Below are positions 10,663 through 20,096 of a DNA stretch of 64,000 bases, in pieces (the first letter of the stretch is position 1; the number at the start of each line of letters is the position of its first letter). The DNA lies in contig OX419761.1 of assembly GCA_948567375.1 (NCBI GenBank), positions 9,178,501-9,242,500 of the forward strand, given 5' to 3'. This DNA is from Lunularia cruciata. Its lineage: Eukaryota > Streptophyta > Marchantiopsida > Lunulariales > Lunulariaceae. The notes below the pieces were generated by a model. That model was given only the letters and a program-made list of their open reading frames with translations, made no database searches and was not told the origin of the DNA. Both the position numbers and the translations under genes were made by a program.

Positions 10663-12202
10663 TATTCTTCCACCGCTAGTGGTGACGTCCTTGTCACCAG
10701 TAAAGCTTCAAAGTCCTTGATGGCCATCTGTGCATTCTGGAGGTGAGAAAGAGGTTCCCATGTGGCATCATGAAGGGGATACCCTTTCCAAAGGACCTTG
10801 TACTCCGTATGTTGGCGACAGCCTTGTTGAATATGGCGACGCGCAAGGATACAATCAACTTTGTACTCCTCATGATCATTGATAGGGATAGGAAGAAGGG
10901 GAGGTTGGACTCGAGAGGAAAAGGAAGAAGGGTTAGGAACAAAGGGTTTTAACTTGGAAACATGAAAGACAGGATGGATACGCATGTGACAAGGTAAGGC
11001 AAGTCGATAAGTAGCAGGAGAGATAATGTGGGTGATATCAAAGGGTCCTATCCAATTAGGAGCAAGTTTACAAACTTGGGTATCAAGTGGGAGAGGGAGG
11101 TTACTAGAGGATAGCATGACTTTATCACCAACTTCAAAGGTGAGATCACGACGATGATGGTCCGCATATTGTTTTTGGCGATTCTGAGCAACAAGGAGGT
11201 GAGATTTGGCTTGTTGGAGAGATTGGGATATAGTGGTCAAGAATGTAAAAGTATGAGGAACTTGAGAGGGAGGGAGAGCAAGAAGAGAATCTGGAACAAG
11301 CGGATCTTGGCCAAAATTGAGAAAGAAGGGAGAAAATCCGGTGCTTGCCTGTTTGGAATTGTTGTAGGCAAATTCTGCAGCTGCAAGACATTCATCCCAG
11401 TTGGTATGGTGGACATTGACAAAGGCCCACAACATATCCTCCAATGTATGATTGGCGTGTTTGGTTTGTCCATCAGTTTGAGGATGATAGGTTGTGGATA
11501 AAGCAAGCTTGGTGCCGAGTATCGGGAAGAATGCTTGCCAAAACTTCCCGGTAAATTGAGGATCTTGGTTGGAGATGAGTACACATGGCATCCCATGATG
11601 CTTGAAGACATTGTCAAAGTAGATTTGCGCTAAGGTTAGAGCATCCATGGTATCACAAGTTGGTGCCAAGTGGATTTGCTTACTAAGCTTATCCACAAAC
11701 ACCACAATTGTAGTGTGTCCTTATTTGTCTTTGGCAAGGATGTGATGAGATCCAAGCTCACATGCTCCCAACGAGCGGATGGAATGGCAAGTGGTTGAAG
11801 GAGTCCACTCGGCTTCTGGTTGCTAGCCTTGTTCTGTTGGCAACTTTCACATTATCAAACAAAGTCTTGAACATCTCATGTCATGTTGGGCCACCACCAT
11901 TGGTGTTGGAGGGTGCCCAAGGTCTTGTCCACTCCCATGTGACTAGCTATTGGTAAATCATGGGCTTCTTGAAGGCGCACAAGTCGAAGATCACCTTTGG
12001 TTGGAACATAGATCTGGTCTGCATGGAATAAAAGGCCTTCCTTGAAAGAGAAGGTGTTGTACTCCTTGTTGCGTGCTGTCAGACGACCGTGTACCATTTG
12101 GAAGAAGGGATCTTGTTGTAGAGCTGATTGAAACTCATTATGGACCTTAGGGTCAATGGACACCATTATAATTGCCGCCATGATGAGAGGAAGATCCTTC
12201 AA
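10578..12202 (-). pseudogene. Integrase and chromodomain of element E
   Basis: Read on the minus strand, the HHCC module comes first (11876-12202: SHMGVDKTLGTLQHQWWWPNM). After a break comes the catalytic core (11705 downward: MVFVDKLSKQIHLAPT, ISNQDPQFTG, YHPQTDGQT), the C-terminal GPFDITHI segment, and a chromodomain (YKVLWKGYPLHDATWEPLSHL, about 10725-10790). The last open block is 375 codons long and runs in frame into LTR1, where tandem TKLVGQ repeats encoded by the 18-bp LTR unit precede the stop. A chromodomain after the integrase defines chromoviruses; in known members it steers insertion towards particular chromatin. Stops between the blocks make this copy defective. Confidence 0.85.
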
Positions 12203-12295
12203 ATCAGGTCATCGTGATAGAGCATCGGGGATGACATGGAACCAACCTGGTTTGTACTCAAGTTTGATGTCAAACAATTGGAGTTTCTCTTCCCA

Positions 12296-13430
12296 TCAAT
12301 GATGCCGACTCTTCATGTGCTCCAAGTGTAAGGTCTGCAACAATGGTATGTGATCTGTTTGCATGATCACTTGTTTCCCCAAGAGATAATGTCTCCATAC
12401 ATTGGTGGCATATACCATTGCAAGTTGTTCCCGATCTCGAGCAGAGTAATTTCTTTCAGTTGTATTTAGTTGGTGAGACACAAAGGCAATAGGATGTAGT
12501 CCATCTGGAAATTCTTGTTGCAACACAGCTCCAATTGCAAAGTTAGAAGCATCAAAATCAACCACACAAGGTACTTGAGGATCATATGGTTGAAGAATAG
12601 GTCTTGAAGACACCATATGCTTTAACTTATGGAATGCTTCTTCATGCTTGGTGGTTCACTGGAAGCTTGAGTTCTTTCCCAAGAGGTCAGTCAATGGTGC
12701 AGCCACGTGAGCATAATAGTGGATGAACCGTTGGTAAAAACTGGCCAATCCATTGAATGCTCGTACTTCTGTAGCATCCTTTGGGGTAGGCCAATCAGAA
12801 ATGGCCTTGATCTTCTCTTCTTCCATCTTGATCCCCTCTGATGAGATCTTATGACCCAAGAAGGTAACCTCCTTCTGCCAAAAAGCACACTTTGACTTCT
12901 TGCAATAAAATTTCCACTGTCGTAGTCGTCTTAAGACTTCTTGCACATGATTCCTGTGTTTTGCCTCTGTCCTACTATAGATTAAGATATCATCTAAGAA
13001 CACTACCACGGACTAATCCAATAGTCCCTCCAACACCCAATGCATCTGATCCATGAAGACTGATGGAGCATTAGTGAGTCCGAATGGTAGAACTCTCCAC
13101 TCAAAATGTCTATACCTTGTGCAAAAGGCAGTCTTTTGCACGTCCTCTCCTTCAATAGGAATTTGCCAATAGCCGCTACAAAGATCCAGCTTGGAAAAGT
13201 AGCGTGCTCCACTTAATTGGTCAAGCAGGTCATCAATCCAAGGCAAGGGATATGCATTCTTCACGGTTTCCTTATTAAGCCCACGGTAATCAATACAGAA
13301 ACGAAGTCCTCCATCCTTCTTTGGAACAAATAATACCGGTGCTCCCCACGGAGAGGTACTATGTCATATGAAATCCTTCTCCAACAACTCTGTAAGTGTT
13401 GTTCGCAACTCCTTCAACTCCTTTGGTGAG
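12296..13430 (-). pseudogene. Reverse transcriptase and RNase H of element E
   Basis: RT lies at 12656-13430 in several pieces: a segment with [23 protein letters not shown], then [16 protein letters not shown], the catalytic VVFLDDILIYSR (about 12970-13009), and FLGHKISSEG. RNase H follows (12296-12616) with DFDASNFAIGAVLQQE, the NTTERNYSARDREQLAMV segment and TDHIPL. An in-frame stop separates 13013 from 13009 just before the catalytic box, and others split RT from RNase H. The catalytic Asp-Asp pair itself is intact. Confidence 0.85.
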
Positions 13431-13495
13431 AGCCGATAGATTGGTCTACTCACTGGAGTACTCCCTGGCAATAACTCGATCTTGAAGGGCATACC

Positions 13496-14875
13496 TCAAT
13501 CAGAGGGTAATCTCTTTGGCAGATCATCTGGAAACACATCTGCAAACTCCTGTACTATCCGATCAACCATTGCTTGATGCGGCACTTGGCCCTCCTCAGA
13601 TTGTTCTTGTGCAATCGGCTTGATCCACACCGTGAATACAGACTTATCTTCCTCCAAAGCTTGCTCTATGGCTGCTTCATGAACAAACTTCCCTTCTAGG
13701 GACTCATCTCTCTTCCAAGCTTGCTCCATGGTTGTTTTCTTGGCAACCTTCCCATCTTGGGACTCATCTCCCTTCTAGATTTGCTCTATGGCTAACTTCT
13801 CAACAAACTTCCCAACTTGGGATTGACTATTCTTAGGTGTCTTAATTAGAGGTGCCAGACAACCTAATCGGAAATTCCTACCTTGGTGTTGTACTTGAAT
13901 TTGACGTCGGGTCCAATCAAATTGAACCTTATGACGTTCAAGCCAAGGTAGACCCTAAATATGCCACTACAAACCTCATACACTCTAAATACTCCTTCCT
14001 AATCTTGAAGGTAACAGGATGCGAGGTGCGGAATGCAAAACCTTTTCTACCATCCGCCATCATCAGACTACTTCCAATCATTGGCTTGATAAGAATACCC
14101 AATTCCTTTGCTACTTGCATAGATATGCAATTCTCTGAACTTCTAGAATCAATCAAAATCCTACAACCCTGCTTAGATATCATACCTTGCAAGTGAAGCA
14201 AACTTGCATAGGTCGAGCCTTTGATCCCATTGGAACTAATCAAGCTCCTAGTAGACGGCTCAAAATCTCGTACTGGGATTCTTTGTTTCCCGGATCATTC
14301 TGTTCCACAAACTCCATCTGGGCAACTTGTCGAGGTCGCCCATTCTTAAGTAGACATTCAGTAATGTGATGTCCAACTTGGCAACAATAAAAGCAACCTC
14401 CATTTTTTTGTAATCTTTCTCTATCTATTGTGCCAAGTGGTCTTTGTTGGATAGCATCAATCTCCATTGGTATTGGTAGGTTTTGTGTAGGTCGAGGTCA
14501 AGACCAAGTTGTCGCAACTAAGGAATCAAAATGCTCAACCAATTGCATGGCTTCTTCTATGTTCTGTGGCTCTTGCATGGTCACCTCCAATCTGGTTTGT
14601 GACTTCAATCCTTGCACAAATCGATCCAGAACTTCACCTTCTTGGATATCTGGAATTTGCATGATGATATTCTAAAATTGTGTGATGTAGCTTCTCACTG
14701 AGCCAATCTGCCTCAACTCCGCCAATTTATCTCGTGCAGCTTGGCTGGCATTTATAGTCTGAAATTGACCAAGTATTGCATCCTTGAATTCTGCCCATGT
14801 CAAAATTGGTGTAACAATTTGTCGTTCAGCTCTTTCTACTCGAAATCGCCACCAAAGTTTTGCCATGCCATCCAA
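13496..14875 (-). pseudogene. gag C-terminus, zinc knuckle and protease of element E
   Basis: Read on the minus strand, the gag capsid part (14672-14875: MDGMAKLWWRFRVERAE through AARDKLAELRQIGSVRSYITQF) is followed by a CCHC knuckle (CFYCCQVGHHITEC, about 14340-14395). The protease comes next, whose active-site string reads LIDSRSSENCI (about 14150). The usual DSGSS has Gly changed to Arg, which should inactivate it. A linker (13496-13729) rich in Glu then leads to RT. Stops break all the joins. Confidence 0.75.
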
Positions 14876-15181
14876 TTAGCTAGAAGCCAAGAGAATTTGT
14901 TTCCGCTTGTCTTGAAGATTGGTGGCTTCAAAGTAAAGTTCACAGTCAAACACAAAATTCTCCACTGTGCCTAGAAGATTCTTGCCTTCAAACACCTTGG
15001 GTTTTGGAATTCGAATGCAATCTTCTCCATCTCGAATTGGCGCTCTGTCTATCTATTCTCGTCGTTGCTGGTCTCGTTCATCCAACAATCGAGTAAGATG
15101 CTTGATTTGTTATTGCATTGCAAGGATAACATCAGTTATTGCCGCCATTGCTACTACTCTATTCCACTACCCTCAATTTAT
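14876..15181 (-). pseudogene. gag N-terminal part of element E
   Basis: On the minus strand this stretch codes the beginning of gag, with sequence such as GKNLLGTVENFVFDCELYF near 14930. It is repeated almost exactly at 17848-18170 behind LTR3, which identifies both as the 5' part of the same internal region. Frame changes prevent a single open frame. Confidence 0.6.
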
Positions 15182-15403
15182 CTAGTTGATTAACACATAG
15201 ATACAACACGTCCACCGTTCTCCATAAGTTACAACTGGAAGTATCAAGAGTTCCTCTGACACGGTGATCATATGTAGAAAATCTTGCCCAAAGCGTGAGG
15301 TGATGAATTGTGTGAAATGATGCTTTGGTAATATCTGGACATGAAAGTCCCAATGGTTTGGCGGAAGTGGATTTGGTGGTCCATAAATTTCCATCCATCC
15401 CAT
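15182..15403 (-). CDS. Small pre-gag reading frame of element E (copy next to LTR2)
   Basis: A 73-codon frame starts at an ATG four bases after the primer binding site and ends before gag. The product begins MGWMEIYGPPNPLPPN and ends TCCIYVLIN. Its second half (RFGQDF, P-L-I-L-P-V-V-T-Y, W, IYVL) aligns with the pre-gag frame of element B (HFGVEF, PVILPIVIY, W, IYIL; 31101-31322) and of element A (about 34070-34290). I do not recognise a known domain. Conservation between two element families suggests a selected product or a conserved leader; neither has been shown. Confidence 0.5.
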   Translation of the reverse strand: MGWMEIYGPPNPLPPNHWDFHVQILPKHHFTQFITSRFGQDFLHMITVSEELLILPVVTYGERWTCCIYVLIN

Positions 15404-15407
15404 TCCT

Positions 15408-15419
15408 GCTCTGATACCA
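15408..15419 (-). promoter_or_regulatory. Primer binding site of element E (LTR2 side)
   Basis: The minus strand reads TGGTATCAGAGC, the standard plant primer binding site complementary to the 3' end of initiator tRNA-Met. It sits one base from LTR2. Confidence 0.9.
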
Positions 15420-15420
15420 A

Positions 15421-15846
15421 TGTAAAAGACCAAAACCGAGGAGAGAAATAGGAGAATGGAAACTCACATTGGGACACTTGAATGAGGGAAAACTCCGAAT
15501 GCCTAGCATGAGCTTTGGCTTTGGTATTTATAGGTAGCATACAAGGCCCTTGAGAAGCTTCTCAAGAAGCTTCCTCAAGCCGCTTTCTTAGAGTGCAAGC
15601 GAAGTTAACTAGGAAGCTTCTCAAGAAGCTTCCTTCTAGAAGTTGCCTACTTGGCATGCAAGCTAAGCCAGTTGGAAGCTTCTAGAAGCTTCCTTCTAGA
15701 AGCTACTTACTTAAGGTGCAAGCTAAGTTAACCAAGAAGCTTCCCAAGAAGCTTCCTAGATACTTTCAGAATATTCTAGGCTACTTTGTCTTATGTGCTA
15801 CTTCGTAAGCCCGACTAACTTCGTCGCTAAACTCCATATTGTTACA
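15421..15846 (-). repeat. LTR2 (internal LTR) of element E
   Basis: The LTR is 426 bp, TGTAAAAG to TTGTTACA, with an intact TATA box (minus-strand CTATAAATAC, 15523-15532). Its right flank ATTTG (15847-15851) matches neither outer duplication, so it is not the end of an independent insertion with a surviving duplication. Confidence 0.85.
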
Positions 15847-15853
15847 ATTTGCT

Positions 15854-16488
15854 TCTTCTCTCGCCTTACTTGGATCCGCTTCACACTTCACCTTACGTCT
15901 TGAACAAACTCCCCTCTGGATTGTAAACTTCTTCTCCTCGGGCTTGGGTATCTCATCCTCCAACTTCTCAGTAATTTCTTCCTTGAGCTCCACCCAAACT
16001 TCTTCTTCTTCTTCTTCTTCTTCAATAGTAGCAGTTGGTACCAACATCATCTCTCCACCTTCATCACTATCGCTACTTGTATCTCCACTTTGCAGCGTGA
16101 GCTCCGGTTCTTCCTTGTGGTCCAAGTCTTCAGACTTCCACTCGGCTTTGCCTTCCAAGTCTTCATCTGACATTGTGATCACCATTATGCCTTTCCTCCG
16201 GTTTCCTCTCCTGACTTTCCAAGGTCTTGTCTTGTCTTTGGCTTCTCCTTGCTGACCCCGCTTCTTCAACTTTGGAGTACTCACTTCTATCTCCACGCTC
16301 TTACCCGTCTTCACGTAGTACTCATCCATGCTCTGGATTTGAAGAATGTACTGCTGCTCCTCCATGTCAACTTCTCTTCTCAAGTCGGGATGGAAGTGAG
16401 ACACCATTTGGTTTCGCTTTGCCAAATTGAGCAAATTCAACCCAAGGTAGAAATGTGCTACAAACGGCACGATGTAGTGTGGAGGCAA
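15854..16488 (-). pseudogene. Cargo frame, C-terminal half: acidic protein of unknown family
   Basis: An open minus-strand frame starts at 16488 (MPPHYIVPFVAHFYLG) and runs through a basic stretch (KLKKRGQQG, RRGNRRKG), an Asp/Ser/Glu-rich segment and an eight-Glu run coded by a (CTT)n tract at about 16001-16024. It ends inside LTR2 at 15781, so the native C-terminus is lost or replaced by LTR sequence. The upstream half (16490-17212) joins it after a one-base frame change at about 16489. No retroviral motif is present, and I do not recognise the family. The base composition looks GC-richer than the flanking element. It may be a captured host gene piece or a rare element-specific frame. Confidence 0.5.
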
Positions 16489-16489
16489 C

Positions 16490-17212
16490 TTATCCTACAA
16501 ATTCCACACCATCTGTCTTGTCCTCCCATGGAAGCACCTTGCCCAATTCTCCTGCAAACAGCTTATGGAAAAACACCGCTTGGTGTTTCATCACATAAGT
16601 CGTTCTCTCCGGCTTCAGGATTGCCATGAGAGCACTCACGATCCCTCTCTTTACTGGATCCTTGTAACTCTCAACCTTATACCCATTCTTTGTTCTCTTC
16701 CAAGAGAAAGCATCCCTCACTTCTTGAGTCTCTTCTGCTACTTCTCCCTTACCCAAGAATGTGGCACCTTTCTCCACGCCTACCTCTCTCCCAAGCACTA
16801 ATCTCCAATCCGACTCTGTCCAGCGAGCTGGATTTCCTCCCTCCCCCTCTTCCTCGGGGCCATCCAGACACTTACTCTCAATTATCTCCATCATGAAACC
16901 TGGAAAATTGACATTCCAATTCCACGCCAAGAAGGTGATCCAAGGTCGGCTCAAGACTTCAATCCTCGCGATCACATCTAACCTCCAAACTGCATGATTT
17001 CTCACTACAAATTTGGAGTTCTTCTTTCCTCCTCCCATCTCTCTTGCTTTCTCACTGTCTCTCGGTTTCACTCTCTTGAACTCTCCTCTACACACTAGCG
17101 CGTCTTCAACTCTACTTCCCTTCCCACGATCACCTGCAGGACAACTTCTCAACGGCAAAGGAAAATTGCTCAACATTGCTTTGTTGTTAGCCCAATTTTT
17201 ATAGAGTTGCAC
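16490..17212 (-). pseudogene. Cargo frame, N-terminal half: protein of unknown family
   Basis: This is an open minus-strand frame of 240 codons. Visible features are a basic segment (KRVKPRDSEKAREMGGGKKNSKFV), a Trp-rich segment (RPWITFLAWNWNVNFPGF), acidic EEEGEGG, and a hydrophobic/aromatic block (VMKHQAVFFHKLFAGELGKVLPW) that continues across a one-base frame change into 16488. The product is probably one protein of at least 450 residues with the C-terminal half. No signal peptide or catalytic motif is recognised. It lies between LTR2 and an inverted LTR scrap, so it was carried within the composite element. The frame length and composition argue for real former coding sequence. Confidence 0.5.
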
Positions 17213-17588
17213 TTTCTTTGTCTCTCTTCAATTCAAGTTTCTACCAAGAAATCATACCTCTTGCATGCACCTATCACTGTCAATTGTACTTCATGCGTAT
17301 GGGCCGCCGGTTTTGAACGGTCCCTTCTTGAATTTCTTGCCCCGACAAAAGGTTGTTACACTGTCTTCACCTTGGGTTGAGCTCCCCCCGATACAAAGAC
17401 TCCTTCCTTTGGGTTGTATGCTGATAGGGCATATCCGAGTACTTTTTCTTATGACCCGAAGTCCCTTTACCTCGGAATTCATCCCAAAGACTCTTTTCTT
17501 CGCCTTCTTTGGCCATACAGGCGCAATCTGACTTCTCTATACACTTCTTCTTCTCTATTTTGAAAAAAACAAAAAATGTGGGCACCAT
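17213..17588 (-). other. Possible upstream part of the cargo gene
   Basis: The minus strand has an open run at 17367-17588 (Lys/Glu-rich, with MAKEGEEKSLWDEFRGKGTS) and a further short run (KKFKKGPFKTGG) below it, but stops separate these from 17212. It could be an extra exon or 5' untranslated sequence of the cargo; nothing decides between them. Confidence 0.3.
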
Positions 17589-17662
17589 AGTTTTCCCTCA
17601 TTCAAGTGTCCCAATGTGAGTTTCCATTCTCTTATTTCTCTCCTTGGTCTTGGTCTTTTACA
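17589..17662 (+). repeat. Inverted fragment of the element E LTR end
   Basis: These 74 bp are the reverse complement of the first part of the E LTR (compare 15421-15494) and end in TTTTACA at 17662. They bracket the cargo opposite LTR2. No primer binding site follows. Confidence 0.75.
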
Positions 17663-17847
17663 GTGACAATGTTTGTCTTAGATTAAATTTAGTTTGATTG
17701 GATTTAAATAGACTTTGTATTGAGATAAAGGTAAATAAGAAGTCCAAAGTAGTAGAAGTAGGAGTGCAAGTATCTTTGGGTAAGCTACTTTAAACATTAG
17801 GAGAGTTTGGGTTAGAGAGTTAGAAGGTAGATAGAATGTCCATAGTT
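17663..17847. other. AT-rich sequence of unknown origin inside element E
   Basis: This stretch has no match in the other E internal region (14850-15420) and no coding frame. It separates the inverted LTR scrap from duplicated gag/leader sequence. Confidence 0.35.
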
Positions 17848-18169
17848 TTTCCACGCCATCCAATTGGCTAGAAGCCAAGAGAATTTGTTTCCGCTCGTCT
17901 TGAAGATTGGTGGCTTCAAAGTAACATTCACAGTCAAACACAAAATTCTCCACTGTGCCTGGAAGATTCTTGCCTTCAAACACCTTGGGTTTTGGAAATC
18001 AAATGCAATCTTTTCCATCTCAAACCGGCGCTCTGTCTATCTGTTCTTGTCGTTGCTGGTCTCGTTCATCCAACAATCAAGTAAGATGCTCGATTTGTTG
18101 TTGCATTGCAAGGATAACATCCGGTATTGCTGCCATCGCTACTACTCTATTCCACTACCCTCAATTTAT
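17848..18169 (-). pseudogene. Duplicated 5' part of element E gag (behind LTR3)
   Basis: This is a near-identical copy of 14865-15181. It breaks off at about 17848, where unrelated sequence begins, so the second gag copy is truncated after about 100 codons. Confidence 0.65.
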
Positions 18170-18385
18170 CTAGTTAATTAACACATAGATACAACACGTC
18201 CACTGTTCTCCATAAGTTACAACTAGAAGTATCAAGGGTTCCTCTGACACGGTGATCATATGTAGAAAATCTTGCCCAAAGCGTGAGGTGATGAATTGTG
18301 TGAAACGATGCTTTGGTAATATCTGGACATGAAAGTCCTGATGGTTTGGCGGAAGTGGATTTGGTGGTCCATAAATTCCATCCAT
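18170..18385 (-). CDS. Small pre-gag reading frame of element E (copy next to LTR3)
   Basis: A 71-codon open frame, MDGIYGPPNPLPPNHQDF through TCCIYVLIN, lies just after the LTR3 primer binding site. It differs from the copy at 15182-15403 at only a few codons and stays open, although gag behind it is truncated. Confidence 0.5.
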   Translation of the reverse strand: MDGIYGPPNPLPPNHQDFHVQILPKHRFTQFITSRFGQDFLHMITVSEEPLILLVVTYGEQWTCCIYVLIN

Positions 18386-18394
18386 CCCATTCCT

Positions 18395-18406
18395 GCTCTG
18401 ATACTA
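18395..18406 (-). promoter_or_regulatory. Primer binding site of element E (LTR3 side), one mismatch
   Basis: The minus strand reads TAGTATCAGAGC, one change from the initiator tRNA-Met type site at 15408-15419. It lies one base from LTR3. Confidence 0.8.
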
Positions 18407-18510
18407 ATGTAAAAGACCAAAACCGAGGAGAGAAATAGGAGAATGGAAACTCACATTGGGAGACTTGAATGAGGGAAAACTCCAAATGCCTAGCATGAGC
18501 TTTGGCCTTG

Positions 18511-18520
18511 GTATTTATAG
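18511..18520 (-). promoter_or_regulatory. TATA box of element E LTR3
   Basis: The minus strand reads CTATAAATAC, positioned between the pentamer arrays and the U5 end, as expected for the element promoter. It is also present in LTR2 (15523-15532) and mutated in LTR1. Confidence 0.65.
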
Positions 18521-18538
18521 GTAGCATACAAGACTCTT

Positions 18539-18764
18539 GAAGCTTTTCAAGAAGCTTACTTGAGCCGCTTTCTTGGAGTGCAAGCCAAGTTAACTAGGAA
18601 GCTTCTCAAGAAGCTTCCTTCTAGAAGTTGCCTACTTGGCATGCAAGCTAAGCTAGTTAGAAGCTTCTAGAAGCTTCCTTCTAGAAGCTACCTACTTAGG
18701 GCGCAAGTTAACTAGTTGGGAAGCTTCTCAAGAAGCTTCTTAGATGCTTCTAGAATATTCTAGG
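18539..18764 (-). promoter_or_regulatory. Heat-shock-element-like array upstream of TATA in LTR3
   Basis: Four clusters lie at 18539-18557, 18597-18627, 18659-18688 and 18720-18764. The third contains uninterrupted alternating AGAAG and CTTCT/CTTCC pentamers. The last contains CTTCT-AGAAT-ATTCT, a perfect three-unit nTTCnnGAAnnTTCn site. This is the established consensus bound by heat-shock transcription factor trimers. The array ends about 20 bp upstream of the TATA box. Equivalent clusters occur in LTR1 (about 10327-10560) and LTR2 (about 15553-15780). Binding is inferred from consensus only. Confidence 0.6.
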
Positions 18765-18830
18765 CTATTTTGTCTTATTCTCTACTTTGGAAGCCCGACT
18801 AACTTCGTCTCTAAACTCCATATTGTTACA

Positions 18831-18835
18831 ATGAG
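18831..18835. repeat. Target-site duplication of element E (ATGAG), right copy
   Basis: This exact match to 10199-10203 ties LTR1 and LTR3 to a single insertion event. Confidence 0.85.
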
Positions 18836-20096
18836 ACTCCTTCATGCTTCTTGGATGTGGATAAGATGGTTTAGACCAGAGCTGCATAGGACAAGTTGGA
18901 TATGGAGTTAGTTGAGCCTAAGCTTGGTCATTAGGTTGGAGTATAATTGGGGAAGAGCCAAAAGGAGTGGTAGATGAGTGAAGTCTAAAACAACCTTTCA
19001 AGTAGGATTTGGGTCTTAGTTCAAGGAGATACCAAAGGTGCATGGTGGAGTCAATGTGGGCAATGACCAAATCCATTGCCCAACTCTATTATTTATTGTA
19101 GTTCCAAAACCAAGAGTGAGAAGGGAGTTGGGGCTGAGTAAGTCTTGATTTTGAGCCAAGGTCTCCAAGTGATGTGTGTAGTATGTAGATGGGATGATGA
19201 GTGCTATTTAGACCAATTTATTGCTTACTCCCAAGATTAAATAGCATGGTACCTTTGAACCAAGGCATATATGTGGGGTTTTTTAACCAATATTTAATAG
19301 ATGATGCAAGCCCGTTAGTGAAGGTCATGAGTTAAGGGCAAGAAGACCTCACATTGTAGTTTTTGAAAGCTAGCTTGTGGTTCTAGGAAGTCAAGGGGAT
19401 CACTTCAATTTTATAAGGATGGAGATAGAATAACCCAAGTGACCAAAACCCTTGGACTTGAGTAAGCAATATTCTCAAAGATCCACTATAAAATTAATAA
19501 TCTCTTAGGTCCAAGATAGTTCCTACCACCATCATTGTATGTGAGTGCATTCTTGTATGTAAGTTTTGATGTAGCAAAAAACCTTTGGGAAGGGAGTTTA
19601 GGGGAAGACTTGGTGACACAAGTGCAAGATTTGGGCAGCATTTGGAATTGGTACTTGCAAGGCTTAACTTGACCTTATTATAGGAGTGGATGCACGTCTA
19701 GTAACTTTTTGTTATGTGTTGGTTTCATGCCACTTCAAGCCTACATAGACCCCTTTGAGCATGAAAAAGGTTTCTAAAAGTCTCTCTTTGTTTGTTAGAC
19801 CTTCCTAGAATCACCTTGTTTGGGAGGATGGGTTCTCCTTGGGAATTGGGTAGCAAGGTGATAGTGGACACTTTGATCTCCTACCCAATCCAAGATACCT
19901 AGTGTGTAAAGGAGGCCAATTTCTATAAAAACAGCATAGGTTCTTCATGTCTTAATGCAAAAAAATAGATTGGGCTTCAAATATATAATTGTCAAGAGAA
20001 TGATCTCAAGATGCATTCTTATTATTGTGAGCACAAGGTGGCATAAAAAAGCCTAGCTTGAGGAGGTTATTAGACAAAGAGACTCCATCCATGGAC
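18836..20096. other. Unassigned stretch between elements E and D2
   Basis: This is interrupted sequence on both strands with no frame longer than about 60 codons and no recognised motif. It was contiguous with sequence left of 10199 before element E inserted. Confidence 0.4.

Larger units (their letters stand above)
10204..18830 (-). mobile_element. Ty3/gypsy chromovirus E with three LTRs and inserted cargo
   Basis: The outer boundaries are TGTGAAAGACC at 10204 and TTGTTACA at 18830, flanked by identical ATGAG target duplications (10199-10203 and 18831-18835). Between them lie, in element (minus-strand) order: LTR3, primer binding site, a pre-gag frame, the start of gag, an inverted LTR scrap, about 1.7 kb of cargo, LTR2, a second primer binding site and pre-gag frame, gag, protease, RT, RNase H, integrase with chromodomain, and LTR1. 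LTR2 is followed by ATTTG, which does not match ATGAG, so the unit that shares the duplication is the full 8.6 kb. This implies a later rearrangement, or insertion of an already composite element. Confidence 0.8.
18408..18830 (-). repeat. LTR3 (5' LTR) of element E
   Basis: The LTR is 423 bp, TGTAAAAG to TTGTTACA, followed by the ATGAG duplication. In transcription order the U3 begins at 18830, carries GAAGCTTC-type arrays between 18764 and 18539, then the TATA box CTATAAATAC at 18520-18511, then R/U5 down to the primer binding site. Confidence 0.85.

Noticed and set aside
10204-15846. Reading LTR1-LTR2 as a complete independent element with its own target duplication
   Set aside because: Flanks are ATGAG and ATTTG, which do not match; the matching duplication is at LTR3.
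15839-16896. Long + strand Ser/Pro/Leu-rich frames opposite the cargo
   Set aside because: They are the complement of the Glu/Lys-rich minus-strand frame, including the (CTT)n tract read as Ser.
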